From Papilionanthe hookeriana x Papilionanthe teres (taxonomy: Eukaryota; Streptophyta; Magnoliopsida; Asparagales; Orchidaceae), in contig CM040428.1 in the NCBI GenBank assembly GCA_022702705.1, positions 99,831,805-99,895,804 on the forward strand: a stretch of DNA of 64,000 nucleotides. Direction: 5' to 3'. A program made the position numbers and the translations under genes. The notes beneath the pieces were generated by a model. That model worked only from the letters and a program-made list of their open reading frames with translations, ran no database searches and had not been told where the DNA came from. Shown here piece by piece: positions 21,485-31,886 of this stretch (positions within the stretch are counted from its first letter, which is position 1; every line of letters begins with the position of its first letter).

Positions 21485-21681
21485 CCAATAATTTTGACAA
21501 TTTTGCATTTTAGCTCCATTTTTGCTCCTTTTTGCTCCTTTTTCACTTTTTTTCTTCTTGAACATTTTTCCATCACCTATATCCAAAAACACAAAAATAC
21601 CTTTCATTGAAGCATAATATCCTTAAAAATTTGATAAAAATCAAGGCATAAAAATGGGTATTTTTTTCATGGATCACTATA

Positions 21682-22952
21682 TTATAACCTTAAGCTTTAG
21701 ATTTTCTCTGAACTTATATGTTAAACTTTATGTATGGAACCAATTTTTTATTAGGCCCTTAAATCCTAAAGCTTCTCCTCCCTTTTTACATACTATTTTT
21801 CACTTTTTCTTTTTCTTTTTCGTTTCTTTTTCTTTTTTTGTTTTTTTCTTTTTCTTTCTATTTTTGTTTTTTTCTTTTTCTAAGGCAAGGATTACTGTAT
21901 CTGGATAGGCCTTTAATGATTTTGAATTCCACCCTTCCATTTAAAATAAAGGTCAGATATATATCTTACACTTAAAAATCATAATAATAGTATTTGAAAA
22001 TTATTCTTCAATAAAAGAAATTTAAGCTTTGAAGAATAAAACTCAAATCTTCTATTTATCCAAAAATATAAAATTTCTTACTAAAGATAGATAGTTATAT
22101 TTAACATCTCTTCACTAAGAAAATTTTAACTTTAAGTTTTTCATGATTACTATAAATTTTCAACTAAATTCTCTTATTCATTTCTATATTCAAAATTTTT
22201 GTTCCCCTTATATAACTTCATATACATAATTGTTCTCAATCAAGAAATAAGATTTATTTTAAATATTCTTGAGAACAAATAAAATTTTAGGATTTTGAAA
22301 AATTTTTGTTTTTAAAATTCCCCCCCCCCAACTTTAATTTTTAGTTAAGATAAAACATTTAAGCATAAGAAATGATACATGGGTGAGAATTAAAGACTAA
22401 CATAACATGCTTGCAGGAATTTAAATATCCTAAATATGCAAGTATAACAATTTAAAAAACAGGAGTAAAATGAAATCAAATTCAGTTTTTCAAAACATTT
22501 TCTTTTATAACAAGAAAAGTAAAAATTTCAAAAGGCTTCTACAATAGTGGAGCTTTTTAAAGCAAATACACACCAACTGAAATCACACTGATACTAGATA
22601 GCAAATGGTAGTGGTAGATTTTTGTAAATTTTTAAGCATGCAGTTTCCTAAATAGTAGTTTCTATAGTGTTCTCTAATCTCCTAACAGTTTTAAAATGAA
22701 AGAACACCCTAAAAAAACTCTAGTACAACATACACATTAAAACATTTACTACCACATACGCTACACTCAAAGCAACATATAAAACATCAATCCAACAACA
22801 ATACATCTGAATATACATAACAGATAAATAGTACAACTACAATCTGCATACTAACAGAGTTCACAACATAACATAATCATCAAACAAAATACTAGACAAA
22901 GCACACAATAACACAGCACAACAACACAACAACTAAAACAAACAACATACAT
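21682..22952 (-). other. RT-A 3' untranslated region, part right of RT-B
   Basis: Non-coding. A long pyrimidine run at 21800-21880 (purine-rich in RNA sense) adjoins GGATTACTGTATCTGGATAG at 21887-21906, shared with RT-B. A C9 run at 22322-22330 precedes AACTTTAATTTTTAG. The rest is AT-rich without features. Confidence 0.7.
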
Positions 22953-23179
22953 CTACTCTTCATCCTCATCATCATCATCATTCAGCTCGTTCCAATCCCT
23001 GGATGGCACATAAGGTATGTAGAATGGATGAGGGGGCATCTCAGCACTCTGATCACCTCTAATCATTCTATCCAAATAATGCCGATAATTCTCCTCATAT
23101 TCATCATGTTTTACAATATATCTCTCCACATTATCCATCTTAACATCCATATCTTTCAGATGCTCTCGAGTAAGACACA
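22953..23179 (-). pseudogene. RT-A ORF-Y, C-terminal part beyond the LINE insertion
   Basis: The open stretch after the left LINE duplication reads CLTREHLKDMDVKMDNVERY, then a charged helical region and YVPSRDWNELNDDDDEDEE before the stop at 22953. Its acidic end corresponds to FGDDDDEATNE in RT-B ORF-Y. The first codons (CLTRE) are the duplicated target and also end the upstream part at 25975. Confidence 0.8.
23162..23179. repeat. 18-bp target site duplication of the RTE LINE in RT-A (left copy)
   Basis: GCTCTCGAGTAAGACACA here and at 25975-25992, identical over 18 bases. Confidence 0.93.
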
Positions 23180-24057
23180 ACAACAACAACAACAACAACA
23201 AAGCCTTAATCCCACTAAGTGGGGTCGGCTACATGAATCCTTTTTCTCCATTGCATCCTATTTAGTGTCAAATTTTCATTTAATTCTAATAAATTAAGAT
23301 CATTTTTTATGCAATAAGCCCAAGTTTTCCTAGGTCTGCCTCTGCCTTTCTTAACATAAGTTGTATTTAAAACATCTACTCTCCTAATCGGATCATCGAG
23401 TGGTCGACGTTTAATGTGACCAAACCATCTAAGGCTACTCTCTCTAATTTTATCCATCACCGGTGCAACTCCAACCCTATTACGGATATATTCATTTCGC
23501 ATTTTGTCTCTAAGTGTAAAACCACTCATCCACCTAATCATTCTCATCTCGCAACACTTAACTTAACATTATGTTTCTCTTTTAAAGGCCGGCATTCAGC
23601 ACCATAGAGCATTGAAGGTCTCACCACCATCTTATAAAATTTTCCTTTCGATCTAAGTGGTACTTTTCTATCACACAAAAGGCCGGACGCATTCCTCCAC
23701 TTCAACCAACCAACCCGAATTCTACTATTAACATCCCCATCTATATCACCATCGCTTTGAACAATGGACCCGAGATATCTAAATCGTTCACACCTTTTAA
23801 TAATTTGATCACCCAAAGTTACACTTCGTCACTAGACCTACTATTACTAAAATTACATTCCATGTATTCGAGTTTTAGTTCTACTCAAACGAAGACCTTT
23901 AGACTCCAATGTAGACCTCCATAATTCAAGTTTTTCCCGGACTTTTTCTCTTATCTTATCCACAAGGAGGATATCATCAGCAAAAAGCATACACCAAGGT
24001 ACATCCTCTTGTAAATGGCCGGTAAGACCATCCATAAATAAAGCAAAAGATATGGGC

Positions 24058-24933
24058 TTAAAGCCGATCCTCGATGTAAACCAACGAAATAGTAAAATAC
24101 TTGGTCAATCCTCCTTCAGTTCGAACACATGTACCAGCTCTAGCATACATATCTTTAATGACTTGAATATAAGTCATATCAACACCTTTCTTCTCAAGGA
24201 CTCTCCAAACAACATCTTTAGGAACCTTATCGTAAGCTTTTTCTAAATCAATAAAAATCAAATGTAGATCCTCCTTATTATCTCTGTACTTCTCCATCAA
24301 ACCTCTCAATAAATGAATAGCTTCCATGGTAGACCTGCCCGGCATAAATCCAAATCGATTATGAGAAATCTTCGTAATACGTCTTAACCTATGTTCAATT
24401 ACCCTCTCCCATAATTTTAAAGTATGACACATCAATTTAATTCCTCTATAATTTGCACACTCTTGTGCATCTCCTTTATTCTTAAAAATGGGGACCAAAA
24501 TGCTTTTTCTCCACTCCTCGGGCATCTTTTTAGTTTTTAAAATAATATTAAAAAGTTTAGTAAGCCAGGAAACCCCCAAATCACCAAAACATTTTCACAC
24601 TTCAATTGGGATATCATCAGGTCCTACAGACTTTCACCCCTTGGTTTTCTTTAAAGCCTCATCAACTTCTTTTTTACTAATGCGACGGTAAAAATGAAAA
24701 GTTTTATTATTATTAACTATATTAAGATCACTAAGGTCGATCGTACTTTCAGCATCATCATTAAAAAGTTTATCAAAATAACTCACCCACCTATGTTGAA
24801 TATCTTTTTCTAAGAAAAGCACTTTTTGATTTTCATCTTTAATACACTTTACTTGAGTTAAATCTTTAATTTTCTTTTCTCTTTGTTTGGCTAGTTTATA
24901 CATATATTTTTCACCTTCCTTAGTATCTAACAT
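24058..24933 (-). pseudogene. RTE-1 LINE reverse transcriptase
   Basis: The N-terminal part (24933-24634) reads WVSYFDKLFN and RRISKKEVDEALKKTKG. After a frame break, the core (24579-24058) has MPEEWRKSILVPIFKNKGDA, NYRGIKLM, FMPGRSTMEAI, LIFIDLEKAYDKVP and MYARAGTCVRTEGG. The FADD box lies just downstream in another frame. These are RTE-clade signatures; the enzyme would copy LINE RNA at a nicked target. Broken by frameshifts. Confidence 0.9.
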
Positions 24934-25042
24934 GTTATAAAGATCACTAAAAGCAGAATTTTTAGCGTCACGGATTATTCTTTTACACTCCCTCGCGGGC
25001 CGTTTTATATTTTTCCCGACTCTCTACGTTTTTACATTTAAA

Positions 25043-25974
25043 CTAATTTTTATAACATAACTTCTTATATTTTATCTTTTCTTGCACATTATTATTCCAC
25101 CACCAACTATTTTTATTTATAGAAACTTTTTCTTTTGATTCTCCAAGTACATCTTTAGCCACTTGTTTAATAGTATTAGTTAATTTTTCCCACATAACAT
25201 TCGCGTCTTCATGAACATCCCAAATATTTAAATCTTGAATTTTACTCATAAAAATAATTTTATTTGTGTCTTTTAGGTGCCCCCATCTAATTCTACGATG
25301 TTGAATCCTAGTATTCTTTATTTTACAACTCTTCATCTTAAAATCTAGAACTAATAATCGATGTTGGGTACTTAATTGCTCACTTGGAATGACCTTACAA
25401 TCTTTACAATCTCGACGATCTCTTCTTCTCATAAGCAAATAATCAATTTGTGTTTTATTAGATCCATTCTTATAAGTAATAAGATGTTCATCTCTTTTCT
25501 TAAATAAAGTATTAGTAATAATCATATCATACGCTAAAGCAAAATCTAAAATGGCTCTACCTTCTTAATTAATCGCTCCATAACCGTAGCCACCATGAAT
25601 ATTTCTGAAATCTTCTACCACTCTACCAACATGTCCATTTAAATCTCCTCCAATAAAAATTTTTTCTTCAAGGGGTATCAAGTGTATTAAGTTTTCTAAA
25701 TCATTCCAAAATTTATCTTTAGATCCTATATCTAAACCAACTTGAGGAGCATAAGCACTTATAATATTAAAAATCTTAGTATCAATAATAATCTTAAGTG
25801 CTATAATTCTATCTCCAACTCTATTAATTTTAACAACATTATCTTTCAAACTCTTATCTATAATTACACCTACACCATTTCTAGTACGACTCTTACCAGA
25901 ATACCAAAGTTTAAAACCTAAGTTATCAATCTCCTTAGCTTTTTCTCCAACCCATTTAGTTTCTTGAATACATA
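25043..25974 (-). pseudogene. RTE-1 LINE AP-like endonuclease, N-terminus missing
   Basis: Endonuclease/exonuclease/phosphatase fold pieces: QETKWVGEKAKEIDNLGFKL, RNGVGVIIDKSLKD, DRIIALKIIID, IISAYAPQVG, FIGGDLNGHVG (25974-25565). After a stop come KNGSNKTQIDYLLMRRRDRR and STQHRLLVLDFKMK (25525-25043), which hold the conserved Asp and His regions. The 5' truncation leaves the domain in frame with ORF-Y of RT-A. Confidence 0.88.
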
Positions 25975-26908
25975 GCTCTCGAGTAAGACACACTTTCTTC
26001 AAATTTTTCCTTAATAAATCAGTCTGTGAATCAGTAGATGATGAAGCACATGAAGTAGTAGCACGATAAGTAGATGCAGCAAAAGCAGAAGATGCCCTTC
26101 CAAATCCTCCTCTCCAGCCAAATTCTGAATGTACAGTGTAAGCCCCAATGTTTACACTGGTGATAGGTTTCAAAGGCTGAAGTACCTCTTCCCAGGTTTC
26201 AAATTTCACTTCTGACCGTTCACATAATGAATGAATCAGGGAAGGAAATCCCATACCTGCAATAGTGGTAGATCTGGCACAATTCACAATATAATCATAA
26301 ATGATTGCTCCAATATCTATAGGCTTCCCTTGCTGAATGCAATGGTTCAAAATAGCTCTTTCCCTCGTCACTTAACTAGTATGACATGAAGGTAATAGTT
26401 TAGAAGAGATAAAATAATGCCATGCCTGAGAAATGGCATTTAATTTGGAAGCAGGAAAATTCACTCTTCTATCATTTGTTATTTTTCATAATCCTCTTCC
26501 ATCAGTCAAAAATCTCATTATCTCATCTAACTCTCCCTCCGTAGGATGAAAATTAGAATAAAAACAAAATATAGCAGGAGGCAGTTGATAAAAAGTGTTA
26601 ATTACCCCAGAAGAAACTTTCACATATTGCCCCCTAACCATCACCAAATTCTCTTCTGATGCAGGCAAATTCGCATAGAATTCTCTAACAAAAGAAACAA
26701 CAGCAACAGCGGAGAAGCAATAGTAGTTCTCCCAGTTCCTCCTAGCAATTATATCTTCAATTATTTCTCCTGGCTTACTGAACACTCTCTCAGGAATCAA
26801 TTTACGTGACTGCAATGCAACGACGTATCGTTCCTTAGCCCTCGCACTAACAAATCTGTTGGAATCAAACTTCGTCTTTCCTCTCGCGCGTTTCGACTTT
26901 GGAGCCAT
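25975..26908 (-). pseudogene. RT-A ORF-Y, N-terminal part with 'putative plant transposon protein' domain
   Basis: ATG at 26908 (MAPKSKRARGKTKF), the same basic start as in RT-B. Domain motifs: SRKLIPERVFSKPGEIIEDI, VVSFVREFYANLPASE, GVINTFYQLPPAIFCFYSN, FLTDGRG. Two in-frame stops follow (near 26486 and 26373; the first replaces the Trp seen in RT-B, TGG to TGA). Then RAILNHCIQQGKPIDIGAII, GMGFPSLIHSLCERS and a Ser/Ala/Thr-rich linker. The frame then runs straight into the LINE endonuclease at 25974. Function unknown; it sits in the third-ORF position of Athila elements. Confidence 0.78.
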
Positions 26909-27693
26909 CTCTAAATATTCACGAAAAATTTACCATAAATTCCAAAATCAAACTAAACTTGCTAAATTATCTTCCAAAAGATGTTTCCACTAAATCCAAG
27001 TAATTTCTTAAGTTTTTCCTCAAATTTTCACCATGAATAGTGATTTTAAGATTTTCCAAAATGTACTCAAAATACATGGTGAAAATCAAAATTTTTACTT
27101 AGGAGTAGTGCTCTTACCTCAAGGAATCCAAGTTTACAAATTTTTGTTAAGATCGGCTCTTAAATGGTCCAAATCAAGGATGCCCTAGACTCTCTCTCGC
27201 GTGAAAATGATGGGTTGAAGATGAACAGGGGAGTTAAAATGGCGATTCATGGGTTTTTAACTGCTGGGAACCAATTTTCGCAAACTGGCGCCTAAGCGCG
27301 AACCCTTCGGCGCTTAGCCGCGAAATCTGGCGCTTAAGCGTCGGCACTCTGGCGCTTAGCCGCCAATACCCATATTTTCACAATTAAGGTATATGCTTTA
27401 AACCACTTAGTTAATCACCCTTAATCTCTTCAAAATAATTATCTCTTCCACATAAATCTTCCAATATTCCAATTCAAATGTTTAATATTCATCGATTTCA
27501 AACAAATTTCACACAAACACAAAATTATATTCATTAAAACAAAAAAAGCACTTAATACAATCCTAGAATTTCTATCCACATACATAGGATGAAATTCTCT
27601 AAATACAAGAGACTTAATCTCAAACTGATAAGTTTACATCTCTAGGATGTAACTATCACATCTTAAGGCGTAATTAAAACTCAAACATAAAAA
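26909..27693 (-). promoter_or_regulatory. Spacer upstream of RT-A ORF-Y with GC-rich modules
   Basis: At 27286-27370 are three or four imperfect modules (TGGCGCCTAAGCGCG, CGGCGCTTAGCCGCG, TGGCGCTTAAGCGTC, TGGCGCTTAGCCGCCAATAC). The last resembles the RT-A LTR wording CGGCGCTTAGCCGCCAGTGC. Downstream on the minus strand GCCATTTTAACTCCCC (27229-27244) occupies the place of the RT-B TATA box. The remainder is AT-rich and non-coding. Confidence 0.48.
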
Positions 27694-28185
27694 CTAAACA
27701 CACCAAACAAAATACATAAGAACACTAAACATATTAAATAAAACATATAAGAACACAAAACATATAAGAACAAAGCACACATAATTCCACTCTCCATTAG
27801 GCGGATTATATCCAGGACCACTATTATTCTCATTTGACCCTTCTGGAATATAAATCTGATAGAACGGGCGATAATTGTTCATTCTTATATATTCTACTTT
27901 AATCCATTTGTTCTTCAAAAACATCGCCTTATCCGCTTCTTCCACATATCTTGAATGACTGAATTCCATCTTGAATTGTCATCCTATGTGCTCCAACTGT
28001 AAGTTAGTTTCATTGATCTTTGCTTCCATTGAAGTCACTCGGGCTTCAATTTTTGCAATCATTTCTGCAATCCCTTGAATTCTAACAGCGAGAAATCCAT
28101 TGAATAACTCTTTAGCACTGTCACTAATGAACTTACTCTTGTCAGAATCTTGCTTCTTCTTAATCTCATTCTCCTAGGAAGACAT
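27694..28185 (-). pseudogene. ORF-X of RT-A: small helical accessory protein with nonsense codons and hydrophobic tail
   Basis: One frame runs from ATG 28185 to the stop at 27694, interrupted by TAG at codon 4 and TGA at 27979-27981. The region LFNGFLAVRIQGIAEMIAKI then ARVTSMEAKINETNLQLEH is a likely coiled coil and aligns with YFNGFIVVSLEKIFSRLDKF.. in RT-B ORF-X. After the TGA, FKMEFSHSRYVEEADKAMF aligns with RT-B LQFDHLAAYQDAQ. The last 30 residues (from WNYVCFVLICF) are strongly hydrophobic, but they are encoded by an ACATATAAGAACA tandem repeat and are absent from RT-B, so a membrane role is doubtful. Family not recognised. Confidence 0.58.
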
Positions 28186-28673
28186 TATGTACTCAAAATA
28201 CTCTTCTTAAGACTCAGGAATGAAAATAGGACTTGGGGCAAGTGTTTCTCTTAAATCAGGTTCTTTTTATAGACTTGGGAAGTGATAAAACTACCCCAAG
28301 ACATTTTAAAACTCCAAAATAACTTTCAAAACCTCTTCCCCACGATATAGCCTTCTAGAATCTCATTTTTCAAGTTTTTTGTAACTCCGACGCCTAAGCG
28401 CCAACTAGGCGGCGCTTAGCCGCCAGTGCTCAATTTAGCAGAGGTTTGCCAAATGTCTGAATTTTCATTCTGACTCCTCTAAGTCATCAAATAAGGTCAA
28501 ATAAACTCTATTTAGTTTAAAAACTCCAAATTACTACCACTAAAAACTAACAAACAAACCAAACAAAGCAAATAAAACACACAAAACAAACATAAAGCAA
28601 AGCACACCGATAATTATGGGTAGTCTCCCACAAAGCGCTTGGTTTAACGTCTTCAGCCTGACAAACCCAGAAC
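28186..28673 (-). promoter_or_regulatory. Spacer between RT-A pol and ORF-X: GC module, TATA box, stem-loop
   Basis: GC module at 28391-28433 (plus strand CGCCTAAGCGCCAACTAGG then CGGCGCTTAGCCGCCAGTGC), nearly identical to the RT-A right LTR module at 35780-35804. GTCTATAAAAAGAA on the minus strand (28263-28276) is a good TATA box about 80 bp before the ORF-X ATG. The conserved stem-loop at 28615-28632 lies about 40 bases after the pol stop. Confidence 0.55.
28615..28632 (-). other. Conserved stem-loop downstream of RT-A pol
   Basis: Minus strand TGTGGG, loop AGACTA, CCCATA, preceded by TAAACCAAGCGCTT. Same position and stem as in RT-B and RT-H; the loop differs. Confidence 0.65.
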
Positions 28674-30071
28674 TCATTCTGAGTGAGCCAACATCAGATT
28701 CTCATCAGACTTAGATTGCTCGACTGAAAAATATGGTTTAAGTCTATTTTCATTAACTTTAAATATTTTTCCAGTCTTAGGATCTTGAATATCCATAGCT
28801 CCAAAGGAATAAATTTTCATCACAATAAAAGTACCTATCCACCTGGACTTAATTTTTCTAGAAAAAATTCTTAATCTGGCATTATACAGCAAAACTTGCT
28901 GTCCTAGCACAAGATTTTTAGTAATAATCTTCCGATCATGCCATAACTTCATCTTTTTCTTATAAATCTTAGCACTTTCATAACATTCATTCATTATCTC
29001 TTCAAGCTCATTTAATTGCAATAATCTCTTCTCAGCAGCATCTTTCAAATTATAATCAAACTCTTTAATAGCCCAAAATGCTTTAAGCTCAAGTTCAATA
29101 AGTAAATGACAAGCTTTTCCAAAAATCAGCCTATGTGGGGACATTCCTATAGGGGTTCTGTAGGCAGTCCTATAGACCCACAAAGCATAATCCAGTTTGA
29201 TTGACCAATCCTTTCTATTTGGATTAACAGTCTTTTCCAATATTCTTTTAATTTCACGATTGGATAATTCAACCAAACCACTTGTCTGCGGATGATAAGC
29301 AGTAGCAATGCGATGATCAATATGATATTTCTTTGCTAACTTTCCAATAATCACATTTCTAAAATGAATTCCCCCGTCAGTTATGATTACTCTTGGTATT
29401 CCAAATCTGTAAAATACATTCTTTCGTAAAAACTTTTCAACACTTTGAGCATCACATCGAAGTAAAGCAATAGCTTCAATCCATTTGGAAACATAGTCTA
29501 CTGCCATCAAAATATAAACATTTCTAAAAGATGGTGTAAATGTTCCCATAAATTCTAATCCCCAAACATCAAATATTTCAACTTCCAACATATAATTGAG
29601 AGGCATCTCATTTCTCCTAGAAATATTACCTACACACTGACATTTATCACAATTTTTAATATAAGCATTCACATCCTTAAAAACTGTAGACCAATAAAAT
29701 CCAGATTGTAAGATTTTATATGTTGTTTTATCACTTCCAAAATGTCCCCCATAATCAGAATCATGATATTTTTGAATAATTTCATAAGTCTCTTCCAAAG
29801 GTACACATCTTTGAATTATAAGATCCTTTCCTTGTTTATATAAAAATAGGTCATCCCAAAAATAAGTCTTAGCATCAGACAGAAATTTCTTCTTTTCCTG
29901 ATATGTCAAATCATAGGGTATAATATCACTGACAAAAAAATTTACTATGTCTGCATACCACGGAACACACCACTCATTAACAGTGAATAATTTTTCATCA
30001 GGAAAATGTTCATTAATTTCTTCAACATCACCGAGATTTTTCAATTTCAAGTCTGGACAAATGATCAGCAA
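28674..30071 (-). CDS. RT-A integrase (open over 465 codons, first catalytic Asp changed)
   Basis: The longest open pol segment of RT-A. The zinc-binding domain near residues 100-150 has GGHFGSDKTTYKIL and CDKCQ. The catalytic core has VWGLEFMGTF, where other family members including RT-B have GLDFMG: the first catalytic Asp reads Glu. ITDGGIHF and HPQTSGLVELSNREIKRI carry the second Asp and the Glu. The C-terminal domain reads WHDRKII, GQQVLLYNARL, KIKSRWIGTFIV and FKVNENRLKPY. It would join cDNA to target DNA; the Asp-to-Glu change and upstream frame breaks suggest it is inactive. Upstream it follows RNase H after a frameshift near 30050. Confidence 0.88.
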   Translation of the reverse strand: MLIICPDLKLKNLGDVEEINEHFPDEKLFTVNEWCVPWYADIVNFFVSDIIPYDLTYQEKKKFLSDAKTYFWDDLFLYKQGKDLIIQRCVPLEETYEIIQKYHDSDYGGHFGSDKTTYKILQSGFYWSTVFKDVNAYIKNCDKCQCVGNISRRNEMPLNYMLEVEIFDVWGLEFMGTFTPSFRNVYILMAVDYVSKWIEAIALLRCDAQSVEKFLRKNVFYRFGIPRVIITDGGIHFRNVIIGKLAKKYHIDHRIATAYHPQTSGLVELSNREIKRILEKTVNPNRKDWSIKLDYALWVYRTAYRTPIGMSPHRLIFGKACHLLIELELKAFWAIKEFDYNLKDAAEKRLLQLNELEEIMNECYESAKIYKKKMKLWHDRKIITKNLVLGQQVLLYNARLRIFSRKIKSRWIGTFIVMKIYSFGAMDIQDPKTGKIFKVNENRLKPYFSVEQSKSDENLMLAHSE

Positions 30072-30378
30072 TTTGATTTTTAGAACCCTTTCTATCTACT
30101 ATCTCAAAGTTAAATTCTTGCAAAAGAAGAATCCATCTTATTAGTCTCGGTTTTGCATCTTTTTTCTTCATTAAGTATTTGATAGCAGAATGATCAGTAT
30201 GCACAACACATTTAGTTTCAATTAAATATGATCGAAATTTATCAAAGGCAAATACTATAGCTAATAACTCTTTCTCAGTAGTGGTATAATTAATTTGAGC
30301 TTCATTAAGAGTTTTAGTATAACAATAAATAACTTTGAAAATCTTATCATATTTCTGACCCAAAACAGCACCAATTGC
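30028..30378 (-). pseudogene. RT-A RNase H
   Basis: KVIYCYTKTLNEAQINYTTT, KELLAIVFAFDKFRSYL, HTDHSAIKYLMKKKDAK, RLIRWILLLQEFNFEIVDRK and NQIADHLSRLE are the standard Ty3/gypsy RNase H motifs. RNase H removes the RNA strand of the hybrid. In-frame stop near 30364 and frameshift at the 3' end. Confidence 0.86.
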
Positions 30379-31238
30379 CTAATCACTAGAATCACACATT
30401 AATTCAAAAGGTTTTTCCCAATTTGGTGAAATTATTACAGGTGTAGTGATTAATTTTTCTTTTAATGTTTCAAAGGCTTTGAGGCAATCATCATCAAAAT
30501 TAAAAATTTCATCCTTTTCCAGTAAATGGCATAAAGGTTTTGTAATCTTTGAAAAGTCTTTGATGTAACGCCTGTAGAATCTAGCATGTCTTAAAAAACT
30601 TCTAATTCCCCTTACATTGGTTGGGCAAGGTAAATTAGATATAACTTGAATTTTTGCAGGATCTACCACCAAACCTTTTTCTGAAATCCGATGTCCCAAA
30701 ACAATCCTCCTACTACCATAAATTGGCATTTTTCCCAGTTAAGGACCAAATTAGTTTCTTCACAGTGTTTTAGAACCTTAGATTAATGTTCTAAACATGA
30801 TTCAAACAAAATTTCAAACACTGAAAAGTCATCCATAAAAACTTCAATCCCATTTTCAATTAAATCACAAAAAATAGCCATCATACATCTCTGAAATGTA
30901 GCAGGGGCATTACATAAACCAAATGGCATTCTTCTAAAAGCAAACGTACCATAAGGTCTGGTAAACGTAGTTTTCTTTTGATCCTCAGGAGCAATTTGAA
31001 TTTGGTGGTAACCAGTATATCCATCCAGAAAACAAAAGTATTTATGCCCAACCAGTCTATCCAACATTTGATTCAGAAATGGGAGTGGAAAGTGATCTTT
31101 CCTTGTGGCAAGATTTAATTTTCTATAATCAATGCATATTCGCCACCCTGTAACTTGTCTTGTTGGTATTATTTCATTCTTTTCATTAACAGTCACAATC
31201 ACTCTTCCTTTCTTAGGAACACAGTGAATAGGACTAAC
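30379..31238 (-). pseudogene. RT-A reverse transcriptase
   Basis: The core (31202-30783) has TGWRICIDYRKLN, FLDGYTGYHQIQIAPEDQKK, GTFAFRRMPFGLCNAPATFQ and the catalytic box VFMDDFSVF. A TAA stop follows LEH at 30783, and a frameshift lies near 30715 (before IVLGHRISEKG). The connection segment SFLRHARFYRRYIKDFSK continues to 30379. It begins after a TGA that replaces the Trp of the WVSPI motif at the end of the preceding segment. Confidence 0.88.
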
Positions 31239-31877
31239 TCATGCACTATCTGAAATAGGGTAGATAATTCCAGCATCCAACCATTTTAAAATTTCTTTCT
31301 TAACAACGTCTTTCATGATAGAATTTAATCTCCTTTGGGGATCAGCCCGCGGTTTGCAATTATCTTCCATAAGAATTCTGTGCGTACAAATTGAAGGACT
31401 GATTTCTTTAATATCAGCAATTTTCCATCTAAAGGCTTTCTTATGCTTCTTCAAAATTTCAAGCAAACTCTTTTCTTCTTTTTCAGTTAATTGGGAGGAA
31501 ATTATAACTGGCAAGGTTGAGGATTCACCTAGAAAAATATACTTCAAATTATCAAGAAGCATTTTTAACTCAAGTTCAAGAGGTTTTTCAATTGATGGAC
31601 CATAAGATTCATCTTTTTCAATTAAATCTAACAATTCAAAACTTTCATGAACATACTTTAAATCTTCCTCTTGAAAATCTTCAGAATCAAGTAACTCCTC
31701 TTCTTGCATATGTTCCAATTCTTCTCTTTCAAATTTCTCTTCATAAGTTGACTTGAAATGACATTCACTTAAATATTTGATAACATCCATCCTATAACAT
31801 TCATCTTCTTTACCTCTAGCAAGATATTTCATCGATTTTGAAATATTAAATGTAACAGTCTGATCATTAACCCTCAT
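31239..31877 (-). pseudogene. RT-A pol: linker between protease and reverse transcriptase
   Basis: Begins MRVNDQTVTFNISKSMKY, passes through a strongly acidic segment (EEKFEREELEHMQEEELLDS) and ends with the pre-RT motifs ISPSICTHRILMED, VKKEILKWLDAGIIYPISDS. It is open for 212 codons between two nonsense codons. Confidence 0.82.
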
Positions 31878-31886
31878 CGTTAATTC

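Larger units (their letters stand above)
8185..21676 (-). mobile_element. RT-B: structurally complete Athila-type Ty3/gypsy retrotransposon
   Basis: A 13.5-kb element inserted in the 3' untranslated region of RT-A. LTRs at 8185-10063 and 19758-21676 begin TGACCC and end GGATCA. It is flanked by a perfect 5-bp duplication CTATA (8180-8184 and 21677-21681). Internal order on the minus strand: PBS (19733-19751), gag, protease, reverse transcriptase with FMDDF, RNase H, integrase, stem-loop, ORF-X, ORF-Y, polypurine tract. The tRNA-Asp PBS and pol motifs fit Athila. Reading frames carry stops and frameshifts, so it cannot move by itself now. It is the youngest large insertion in the left half. 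Confidence 0.95.
19758..21676 (-). repeat. RT-B 5' LTR (right copy)
   Basis: Begins TGACCC, ends GGATCA. It carries two PBS-containing 61-bp units (19758-19879), the conserved block ACTACGCAAGTATACGTATC (20001-20020), a TATA box (21123-21130, minus CCTATAAATAGG) and GC palindromes at 21201-21245 and 21444-21484. The latter includes the perfect 20-base palindrome TCTGGCGCCTAGGCGCCAGA at 21465-21484. Confidence 0.93.
23180..25974 (-). mobile_element. RTE-clade LINE (RTE-1), 5'-truncated, inserted in RT-A ORF-Y
   Basis: A 2.8-kb LINE. The 3' end is (TTG)n on the minus strand (23180-23202), then the CCCACTTAGTGGG segment. Upstream come a C-terminal region (RMSGFTLRDK-like, RPRKTW) at 23215-23816 and a FADD catalytic box (CMLFADDILLVD, 24000-23960). 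The reverse transcriptase core NYRGIKLMCHTLKLWERVIE, FGFMPGRSTMEAI and DLEKAYDKVPKD is at 24579-24058. An AP-endonuclease spans 25974-25040. The 5' end is missing: the endonuclease begins within IQETKWVG. A few stops and frameshifts are present. Flanked by a perfect 18-bp duplication. Confidence 0.95.

Noticed and set aside
21654..21908. Phe-rich plus-strand open frame
   Set aside because: Translation of a pyrimidine-rich tract in the RT-A 3' untranslated region.
27694..27790. C-terminal hydrophobic tail of RT-A ORF-X as a membrane anchor
   Set aside because: It is encoded by a local tandem repeat (ACATATAAGAACA-like) and missing in RT-B ORF-X, so probably a chance extension after loss of the original stop.
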